Below are positions 55,111 through 64,000 of a stretch of 64,000 bases of DNA, one piece after another (within the stretch, counting starts at the first letter, position 1; each line of letters starts with the position of its first letter). This stretch comes from Chelydra serpentina. Lineage: Eukaryota > Chordata > Testudines > Chelydridae. The notes below the pieces were generated by a model. The model was given only the letters and a program-made list of their open reading frames with translations, did no database searches and had not been told where the DNA came from. Location of the stretch: NCBI GenBank assembly GCA_037349315.1, contig JBAIAC010000001.1, positions 34,968,001 through 35,032,000 of the forward strand, in the 5' to 3' direction. Made by a program: the position numbers and the translations under genes.

Positions 55111-57389
55111 ATGGTCCCAGCCCTTATTCCTAAAAGTATTATAGATATGACACCTATCTTAAAGGACCCATACCCTGTTCCTGAGGGTTACACACACAGC
55201 CCACTCTCTGTAAGTTCCTTGTCCTTTCCCTGATAACAGATGTGGTGTGATTCAGGCTGCTGCAAGGTTTTTCCAGGGGCAATTTAGACCCCCCAATAGC
55301 AGAGGTTGACATTTCAGAGTCAGTGTGTTACAAACTGGCTACAATAGGAGTCTGTTATAGTTGTTGGGACCAGACACTAGATGCCACATCGCCTCACAGA
55401 GATCAACAGAACTGGGGTGAGAATCTGTTCTCATTCTGTGTCATGGACAAAACCCAGACACAAAGCCTAGATCCAGAGACATTTCACTCTGATCCCAGAG
55501 CGGGTTTTTCCAGCCAGGGACTCATTAGCATATGGAACAGGCAACCTAACAGGGGCCCCCAGTGCTAATGAATTTAAATCTGGGATAGAGAAGTTGCCAG
55601 CTGTCAGCAATAGATCTAGTTAAAAGGCCTCTAGGGGTCCTCTGCCAGGAGGACAAAGAGTGGACTTGTGGCTCTCTCCAGCCAAGTTTGTCTACGTTTC
55701 TGTGACCTGATTTGACTCTTGAAGGAACCTGAACTCCCAAAATCTCAGCTACAATTAAAGAAATGCAGAAGAAAGCCCAATCTGGCTTTCTGCCAGTGCC
55801 TTTGGATGCCTGAGAGACGGGTAGGATCCCATTGGAAAATGGAAATTCAGAGCCCAAACCCCACTGAGAGGCTCAGAACAGGCATAACCCTTTGAGCCCA
55901 AACCCTTTTCCCTCGGACACAGTTCTGCCTCCTGAGAATTTAAAAACGTGTCATCTTCCTTGGCTGCTTCCTCAAGGGCAACTCCTTGGCTGACAGCTGC
56001 AGCAAAGTGTCTAGAGTAGACTGTGCCGAGGAAAAGTTGTTATTAATCAAAGTCTTCATTCCCGTCAGCAGCCCATCTTGGTGCAGCTTCCCAATCCATC
56101 CACCCCCATATCTGGTCACACAGAGGCAGAGGAGAGAAAGATAACACAAGGCTGGGTGACCTCCTGAGCTGGCTTTCCAAGAAGACAAATTTGTTCTTTT
56201 TATAAATGCATTTTCCTCCATCCGTCTTAGTTCCTCTTTCTCCTCCTGTGGCAAAGCTGTCTGTCTGCCGTACTGAGGTCTTTATACTGTGCTCATGGCC
56301 AGAGTGTGAGATCCACAGCTGGGATGGCAAGAATGGGGTTAGTGTGCAGGACCTGGCGAGAGCACTGTAGGGTCAGCCAATGCCAGGAAAAGCCAGGGAT
56401 CAGAAATTGGTTATACAAGGAGAAAGGGGAGATGAGCCACAGTTGGGGGAGCGCTACAAGAAAAATAGCTGAGGAACAGCATTTACTAACTGGGAACCAT
56501 CACTACTCCTATTCTCAGAAGTCTCATTCAGAGAGATCCCAGTGTCCCTGTTCAAACCCTTGGAGGACTTCTCAGTGCGCTGCATTCTCTCAGAATGGAG
56601 AGGTGTGGCTCCAGACTCCAAACTATATCAGGCTCTTTTGGAACGTCCCAGTGTAACCCAGCCACTCCTTCCATTGCCCCAGAGAGACAAAGAAGCCACT
56701 TGCCCTCTCTGTCCAGCCTCTGGCTGAAACCTGGGAGCAGCTTGTCCCAAAGTAAACAATGCATGGCATGTGCAACTTGTGTGGCCATGGAGATGCCATG
56801 CTGACTTCTCTTCACCAGCACCTGGCTGGCACTCTTTCTGCCTGACGTTCACTGTCAGGGATGGAAATGAGCCAGGGCCAGAATCCTAGAACCTCCAGAG
56901 GGAGCCAGAACGGCAGATATGCAACAACCATGCTGTCAATGTAGTCACCAGGGTTGGGGTAGCACTATTATACTGTAAGTACCACAAAAATAGCACAGGT
57001 TGACAGAAAGTCAGACAATTAGTAGTTATGGGGTTAGATCCAGAGTTTGGCACTCATAGTCATTATATTTTACAGATACTGATTTATCTATTGGCCCCTT
57101 CTGACCTTAAAACTCTGAATTTGTTACCAAAGTGTCAGGGTTATAAGAGTCTGTGTTCCTGGGGAATTAACTGTTGTACAGTTGAAGTTATAACTGTGGT
57201 GAATAACTCGTATTATTGAGAGCGACAGCAGTTGAAGTACTGGGGATGGTCCAGCTATTTAGGAAATTACATGTCTCCCCTCACTATGGTATTACTGAGG
57301 TGTACGTAGGCATGAGTTCATGCTACAAACTTGCCCCCCGGACATTCTTCAGCAGTGCCATTTTAAGATGCAGGAAACCCCAGCAAGAC
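55111..57389. other. Non-coding DNA without recognised gene
   Basis: No exon or RNA gene recognised; frames up to 116 codons overlap antisense and lack domains. Confidence 0.4.
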
Positions 57390-57394
57390 CAATG

Positions 57395-57600
57395 ACTTGT
57401 TATTATTTGTGCTATGGTGGCACTTAAAGATTGGGGCCCCATTGTACAGTCCCCAGTGTGTTTACCTTCTAAACAAACAAGGCAGACAGGCAAATAGACT
57501 CACCCAGAGTTACACAGCAGGTCAATGGAAGAGCAGAGAACAGAACTCAGATCTCCTAAATCACTGTCTACTGCTCTAGGCAGTAGGCAACACTGCCATT
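57395..57600 (-). repeat. MIR-like SINE
   Basis: 'ggggccccattgtacagtcc', 'cacccagagttacacagcag' and 'cagaactcagatctcctaaa' give most of a SINE in antisense order. Confidence 0.6.
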
Positions 57601-58288
57601 TTCTAGCTCAGCTGACAGATGTGTTGGATAGGCATGGGACTTGTGAAGGGGAGCTTCCTCTTGTGACAAATGCGCTCATCCAGATGTCAAATTATTGACC
57701 AGCATTATACGTCCCTTTCTGTCTCTTCTTTTTGTTCACTAGCTCACCCCTACAAAGAAATTATTTTATTTTGCTTCCTCTCTCACTGAAGACGCCTGGA
57801 ATTTTTTTCCTCCTGTGACTGGTCCAATTTATAATGTTAATTAGTGATGAATTAGCAGCGTAAATCCCATCCAAAGCCCCAGACCCACTGTGATGAATTC
57901 CTACGAGGAACCTGACAAATCTTATGTTAATATCTTTCTTTTCCTCATCAAGCAATTACTCCTCACATCATTTGTCAGCAAAGGCTGAACCCACATCCTC
58001 AGCCCTGGCGCTGGAATCAGGAGTTCAACTTTGTCAATTAATTATTGAATGGCTTATTTCACACTGTTAGACCATTTCAAAAATACACACGTGAAAGCAG
58101 CTTCTTGATTATTCCATTTCAACAGTGCCAAGTTAAAGCTCTGAAAGAGGAGGTCTACACCAGCCTTTTCACCCTAAGATTTGGCACCGTTACTACCAGT
58201 GGTTCAGCTTCACTGATGGGGGCATTCATGGAGCCCAGCCATTGCATTGTCTAAACCTGCTCAAAACAGCTCTAGGTAACACTAGGCC
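57601..58288. other. Non-coding DNA without recognised gene
   Basis: AT-rich stretch, for example 'taatgttaattagtgatgaa' near 57840. No exon recognised. Confidence 0.4.
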
Positions 58289-58296
58289 CACTGAAG

Positions 58297-58638
58297 CATA
58301 GGAACCAACTCTGTGGGTGCTCCGGGACTGGAGCACCCATGGAAAAAAAAAGTGGGTGCTCAGCATCCACCAGCAGCCTCCCCAATCAGCTCCTCTCCCT
58401 TCCCCTCCCAGTGCCTCCTGCCCACCAGTGATCAGCTGTTCAGCGGCATGCAGGAGGCTCTGGGAGGGATGGGGAGGAGCGAGGGCAAGGTGCGCTCGGG
58501 GGAGGGTGATGAATGGGGCGGAAAAAGGCAGGGTGGGAAGAGGCAGGGCGGGGGCTTGGGGAAGGGGTGGAGTGGAGGTGGGGTCTGGGCTGAGTGGGGG
58601 TCAAGCACCCCCCGCAACTTAGAAAAATGGCGCCTCTG
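58297..58638. mobile_element. hAT-type MITE with perfect 8-bp duplication
   Basis: Ends CATAGGAACCAACTC and (complement) CAGAGGCGCCATTTTTC, weakly matched, but cactgaag is duplicated exactly (58289-58296, 58639-58646). G-rich 3' half. 342 bp. The overlapping 101- and 113-codon frames are within the repeat and not genes. Confidence 0.85.
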
Positions 58639-58705
58639 CACTGAAGTCAACTGAAAGACGTCCATTGTGTATAATGGGATTTGGATTAGGCCCACTGAGG
58701 TTATA

Positions 58706-58755
58706 AGGCTCACAGTCACAGATGCCTTATCTATACCAGTCACAGATGCCTTATC
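58706..58755 (+). repeat. 24-bp tandem duplication
   Basis: Two adjacent copies of 'cagtcacagatgccttatct' + atac/acac, differing at one position. Confidence 0.85.
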
Positions 58756-58847
58756 TACACCAGAGCCACCATCATCGCTATGGTGGGAAGTGTTGGGAAA
58801 AGAAATCAAGACACGACAAGACCAAAAGCCCAGTTGCCACTGGAATA

Positions 58848-58965
58848 ATTCATAGGTGTTAAGGCCAAAAGGAACCAGGATGATCTCGTCTGACCTGCTG
58901 CATGTCACAGGCCACAGAATGCCACCTAGTGATCCCTGTGTCAAGCCTAGTAACTCGGTACCCAG
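58848..58965 (-). mobile_element. CR1 LINE 3' end
   Basis: 'attcataggtgttaaggcca', 'aaaggaaccaggatgatctc' and 'gtctgacctgctgcatgtca' read as antisense CR1 terminus. Confidence 0.75.
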
Positions 58966-61059
58966 TTGTTTTTTTGGTGGCCAATGGCTGTACTTCAACC
59001 TCCGTGCTACATATTGAAGAGGTTCCAAACTGGCCAAGGAATATGCTCAGCTAGGCTCTACACATGGGGTCTGCACAACAACCCACTGTGCCAAGACAGC
59101 CTCCATCCTCCAGTGGCGCAGACTGCCGACCAGTGTCAACTGACTAGATTTCATGGTGGCCTTACGGCCCTTCGTTCGGTGGATGAAGCTGCTGTTGGGT
59201 GGCTCAGCAAGCCCTGCAAACACTAGAAGTGCTAAATATTGTTTCCATCTGACTGCTCCAAAGGGGGACAACTCCCCCACGCTGCCAGAGAGCAGGCTCA
59301 GGCCATGAATAACTTTCCACTCCAGTGCTGCTGCTAAGAGGGAGAGGGTCCGGTGGTGAGCTGGCAACTCTGCCTCGTGGTTCTGCTGCCAGAGGGAGAC
59401 CAGGCCTCAACCTCTGGCTCGCTCAGCTTGCAAGGGACGCAGGGCTGTCACTTGCTTTGCTTGCACTGAATGCCCAGCCTGTGCTGGTGGGAGTTGTGGG
59501 CCAGGCTTTGAGTCAGTTTTTAGTGGGTCCAAATCAGTTGCCTGTCTCGACATACAGAGGTTTCTCCCGAAAGTGCAACAGTGTCTTGAAGCTGCGAACA
59601 ACTGGCTGGCCCGAGGGCTCAGTGGTGGCACTCCACACTGCCCTGCAAGAAGCCTGGGTTTGGTTCTTCCCTCCGTATCACTGGCGTTATCTTGCTACCC
59701 CTGGGGCCAACAGGAAAGAAGGACCAAGTGGAGGTTGCACTTGGCGCTAGGGCTGGGAGCATGCTGCGTCCACCTCCAGTGGAACGTGCTCTTTGGCGCC
59801 ATGCCTCTCCTCTGGACCACGTAGCAAAGGGGAGCACATGGCCCTATCCCAAGACCTCGCACTGCCATCCTGTCCCGCCCATCTAGCATTCGTATTTCCC
59901 ACCCCTGTTAGCAGCACCAAGGACTGAACTGAGACTCACAACAGCAGGGAGCTGTTCTCATCCTATCCCTTGTTAGTCGCATCCCAGCTGGCCTGACTGC
60001 TTCACAGCATCCATTTTTAAATGGGAGCCAGGAAACACAAGCAGGCAGGGGATTGAACTCAGAGGCCCAATGTGAGCAAAGGCTTCAGGATCAGGCACCG
60101 ATGATGAATAAGGAAAGATGGGAGCAAGATGCTAATTGTCTGTACCCAACTGAAGGAGACGGGAGGATGAAAGAGGAAGAGGGATTATCCAGTGGCATCC
60201 AAAGTGGATAGAACTCGGGGGCATGGGATGAATTGGAGCAAAGGAAAATACAGACCTCCCCCAGAGCTCAATTACACTCTGGATTCCTCTCCCCCAGGGA
60301 AGGAGTGGGGGCACTGAAAACTAGGCTGGCCAATAGACTGTAGGGAGTAATCCTGGGCCCCGGAGGGTGGACTTGCTCGGCCTTTCCCATCTCTAACTTC
60401 TGTTCTGCAACAAGAAAAGAGCCACTCTGTTCTCTGCGGCTGACTTGCAAGCCACAGTCTGGCATGTCAGAGAAAGGTGAACAATTAAAGAGACAAAGTG
60501 CTGAAAAATACATAACAAAAGCCCTGCAAATGGGCACCAGGAGCTTCAAGAGCCACGTGGCTGCATGTTAATGACGAACACAGTTTGGTTAATTTTTAAT
60601 AGCCTGCAGGGAAAGTGATAGATAGGAGATGCTGGTGGTGTTAGCCGGGGAACTCTCTCCTCATCTGAGATGACAGCCCACACCCTCCCTACACAAGGGG
60701 CTAGGAGTTCATCTCGACAAGCTTTCAAGGGACACACTCCAAATGGAATTCTACGGTTTATGTCACTCCTGATCTGAGCACCTCGCAGTTAGAAATGCAG
60801 CTGAGAAGCCCCAAAGAAACGTTGCCAGAGGACAGGAAGATTCTTTCAGGAACTTCCGTTCTAACTCAAAGAAACCGCTGCTTTTCCAGGGACCATCTGA
60901 GTGCAACGGGGACCGCTCAGGCCTCTCCGTAACGTCTGCTTGCCATGTCTTGTGGAGGTGCACTCTCACCATGCTTTGCTCGGTGGTCACACATACAGAT
61001 GTGCACACGTGCTCACAGCTGTATATGCACACACAGGCTGGCTTCTGCGTTCACGCTGA
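58966..61059. other. Non-coding DNA without recognised gene
   Basis: 59600-59680 contains 'gggctcagtggtggcact' followed by 'ctgggtttggttcttcc', a possible tRNA-derived SINE relic. 60480-60620 is AT-rich and motif-bearing ('catgttaatgacgaacacag', 'ggttaatttttaatagcc') and could be a non-coding element. No exon recognised. Confidence 0.35.
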
Positions 61060-61326
61060 GGGTATGTCTACACTGCAAATGGAGGTGTGATGGTAGCTTG
61101 GGTAGGCATAGTCCTGCTCACTTTAATCTAGCTAGTGCAGGTAAAACCAGCAGTGACAGCACAACGGCACCGACCCAGGCACACAGGCCTGCCTGGAACA
61201 GCAAGTACTCACGTCGCTAGCCCGTGCCGGGGTTCACGCAGCCACGTCTTCACTGCTATTTTTAGCCCTGCTAGAATAAAGCTACCCAAGCTGTGATGAT
61301 CACACCTCTGATTGCACTGTAGATAT
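61060..61326. mobile_element. MITE with 'gtctacac' terminal inverted repeats
   Basis: Left end GGGTATGTCTACACTGCA; the right end is a diverged complement (tgcactgtagatata). Interior is CG-rich with 'ccgtgccggggttcacgcag'. Non-coding. Confidence 0.6.
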
Positions 61327-61920
61327 ATTGCATGGATAAGAGGGTTCAAGTAAGCAAGCCATTGCCCATCTCTTCCACCCTGCTGCTCACTGCCATTCAT
61401 TTGCCTGGGACTGGGACTTCTATGCAGTCCTGCAAACCTCGTGGGGGTTTGAACGTAGTTTCCTTGAATAGACAGTACAGAGATGTGTATGTGTGATTAT
61501 GGAGTGGGGCCAGACGAACAGGACAGGGGTCAAACCCAAACCTGGTCCACAGAAAGGGGCTCATTCCCAGTCAGTCATAGAAGCTATTGCCCCCTGGTTA
61601 TGTTATAGCCTAGATAGAAGCCTGCAGGCAGAGCTCACTTCTCACAGCACTATAGGATCAGTGTGTGCTAACAGTGCTTCCATAAAGCCCAGAGCTTCAC
61701 AGTGACCATGGGGCTGCTGTCATTACAAACAGTTTTGCAGCACACCTCCACTGCCCTACGATCCTTTGCCTTCAGGATTCCCAGCTGCCTGGGAGTCGGA
61801 CCCCTGCTCTCTCCAGCCCAGATATCTGAACCAGTGATCCTTTCACAGCAATTCCAGGGAAAACCAAGCAGCCAGCAATTCCCAACCTGCTACCCACTGC
61901 ATTGCATGCACACCCCCCAC
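61327..61920. other. Non-coding DNA without recognised gene
   Basis: No exon, RNA gene or repeat recognised. Confidence 0.4.
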
Positions 61921-62084
61921 CAATGTTCCCTCTAATTTTTGACAGGCAGGGTGCGCAAAAACATTTCTTCTGTGCAAATAGTTGTGCTTCTGTGCAAATT
62001 TTTGTGTGCGTGGTGTTTCACCGTGTGCGCGGGGTTTAGGATCTGTGTGCACGCGTACACGCACACAGCTTAGAGGGAACAGTG
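61921..62084. mobile_element. Short hAT-like MITE
   Basis: Ends CAATGTTCCCTCTAA and (complement) CACTGTTCCCTCTAA bound 164 bp rich in alternating GT/GC ('gtgtgcgtgg', 'gtgtgcacgcgtacacgcac'). Both sides carry a cccccca run that may be the duplication, but the C run makes its length ambiguous. Confidence 0.7.
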
Positions 62085-64000
62085 TCCCCCACCCCCTGCG
62101 GATGTCACGCCCTCTCGCTTGCACCCACCCCAGATACGCCCTTCGAATGCCTGTTTCACTCTCCTACTCAAACCTCCTTCACTGACTTCCTGCTCTTCCT
62201 CCAAAACGCTCTGCTCACTCCTCTGCCCTTGGTGCTCCTATTTTTCTCCTGCCCCAGCTCTGCACCTTCTTCTCCCAGCATCCCCAGCACTGAAACGGCT
62301 TCCCTGCCCCATGCACCAAACAGTTCATTAGCTCCTTCAAAGCCCCCCTGAATCTCCTTTCCTACAGCTCACCCCCTCCCCCCACTCTTTGCCACCGGCA
62401 GGGGCCTTGCCAATGATACTGTATACATAGTCACTTACTCACCCTCCCGGTACCAGAGCTTTGCCTCTTGTGTGGTGAGGTAGATACTTACAGTGAGAGT
62501 ACATGGCATCGGGGGGCAAGGGGAAGGTGAACCGCAAAGGGACAAGGATGCCCCAGGGATCTCCTTGAAAGTAAGGTTCCTTATTAACAAGCAGATTTAC
62601 TGTATCCAGCCAGGATGTCTGGGTGCCTACCTGAAACTAACTAACTGTAACACCATGGGCATACTGACAGCACAGCCATCGGCAGGAATCAAACACAGGC
62701 CCTTCAGCACCAGCCTCCTCCCCATGACTTGATCCAAAGGACTGAGCTGTGGAGAAGTAGCAGGCTGTTACAGTTGCTGCCGCCCGCCCCTAGGAGGAGA
62801 CATGCACGAAGAAAGCACATTAACCTAAACACCCCTCAACACATGCTGCCCCAGCTTGGACTCGGACTTGTGTCCCACCTGGCACAGATCATTCTCGGAG
62901 CAGTAGCGCTGGAGATATTCCTGCGATCCCTTTGGAAGTGTCAGTCCTGTGGGCGATTAGCTGATGAAGGGGCTGCAGACTCTGCCAGGGGCGTGGGAAG
63001 GAGGCCTGGCACTGGCTGAGCACGATACCCACACACCCCTAGGACTTAGCTCACTCGCTGAGCCTTTTTCTGTCGGACTCTTCGGAGAACTTAGCACTTC
63101 TGTGAGGCACTGAGCACCCTCTGCTCCCATCACAGGCTTTTGGCAGGATCGATCCCACATACAACCCACACTGCTCTGCCCTGCCCGAGGAATCTGTCCC
63201 GCTCTCCCTATCCCCACCCTGATTGCAGCAGCAGGATAAATTGGCAAAAGAAACCCAGGGGGCAGGTGGGAGGGGGCGAAATCTCCCAGGAGCTGAAGAT
63301 TAGAGAGAGACGCCAGGGAGAGGACTGCGGAAAAACTAATTTAAAAAATGTAACGTTCCACTCAATTTCAGGTCTCAACATGTCGCTTTGCAGCAATTTA
63401 GTCATTTTTCCCCTTTCCCCAACACGCCACCTTCTTTATATATATATAAAAACATAGAGAAGTTGCAGGCACTTTGATTAACTCCACAGCGAGGGTCCAA
63501 GCGTCCCTGTCTCAGCCCAGCTCGCTCTCTACGGAATGAGAGTGCCCACGATGGCAAGGGGCCAGCAAAGCCCCTTCCCCTTTTCCCCCTGCTTTATTAA
63601 TGAGCTGACCTCTCTGCACGTATGCTTGGCTTCTTACCGGCCCCAGGTATTTAGCTGGCGTCTTGGGGCACGCCCTGCGCGGGTGAAAGGCATTCAGAAA
63701 ATCCGACCCTCCCAGGGGCTCCAATTTCGATATAATTATTAGAATTTCTTCTTTTTTTTTAAACTGGCCCCCAAGTCATTTTGATACGCAGAACCGGCTG
63801 CTGCCATAGTTACAGTCCCCAGCCAGCCAACACCAGCAGCTCAGCTGCAGCCTCCGGAGAGCCAGCCCACCATGCTGTCCTCCCCATAGCCCGGCATTGG
63901 CACAACACAGCTAGCACTGTGCCCAGCAGGGCAGCTCTGGCTCACATCTCTGCTACCATAAAGGCCAAGAGCACTCTGTTTCCCCAAGCTTTTTCGCTTA
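62085..64000. other. Non-coding DNA without recognised gene
   Basis: No exon recognised. 63330-63480 and 63580-63740 are AT-rich stretches with 'attaatgagctgacc' and 'gatataattattagaatt'; they could be non-coding elements or nothing. Confidence 0.35.

Noticed and set aside
58432..59037. 201-codon minus-strand frame
   Set aside because: It crosses the hAT MITE boundary and a CR1 fragment; there is no domain or splice structure.

Overview
This 64 kb window reads as vertebrate genomic DNA, most likely from a turtle (Testudines; a crocodilian is the main alternative). The inference rests on the repeat repertoire: truncated CR1 LINEs, the 3' tails of Penelope-like elements, several hAT-type MITE families with 8-bp target duplications, long-TIR MITEs with 'gtctacac' ends, and tRNA-, MIR- and 5S-rRNA-related SINEs. 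No host protein-coding exon, tRNA gene or rRNA gene could be supported. The window behaves like an intergenic region or a very long intron, and all long open frames belong to mobile elements or are chance frames.

Layout: 1-21.7 kb is single-copy-looking DNA peppered with old CR1 and SINE relics, a Penelope-like 3' end that still encodes a zinc motif plus GIY-YIG endonuclease (2.9-3.6 kb), a hAT MITE (13.6-14.0 kb), a degraded CR1 (15.2-16.3 kb), purine/pyrimidine tracts (18.0-19.0 kb) and a motif-dense, enhancer-like stretch (19.4-19.6 kb). 21.87-26.63 kb is a young LTR retroelement inserted in a CR1 copy. 26.6-46.4 kb carries MITEs in quick succession (28.3, 30.3, 30.6, 31.8, 33.7, 41.2, 43.3, 44.2, 45.6 and 46.0 kb), several with perfect 8-bp target duplications. 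46.4-64 kb holds a palindromic Penelope-type tail, more hAT MITEs, a solo LTR nested in a MITE, and a CR1 copy interrupted by a hAT MITE.

The most unusual object is the 4.76-kb LTR element. Its two 567-bp LTRs differ at only two positions seen on direct comparison, but they lie in inverted rather than direct orientation. They enclose one 1,044-codon minus-strand frame with remnants of gag, protease, integrase, reverse transcriptase and RNase H, integrase lying upstream of RT (the order known from Gmr1-like Ty3/gypsy elements). The protease, integrase and RNase H active sites are substituted and the RT palm is deleted, yet the frame is open. This looks like a recently inserted non-autonomous derivative with DIRS-like inverted ends but DDE-integrase ancestry. 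A local misassembly or a later LTR inversion must be excluded first.

The elements do not form a pathway. Together they record layers of insertion: CR1 and SINE relics oldest, MITEs next (several nested in CR1 copies), and the inverted-LTR element among the youngest.
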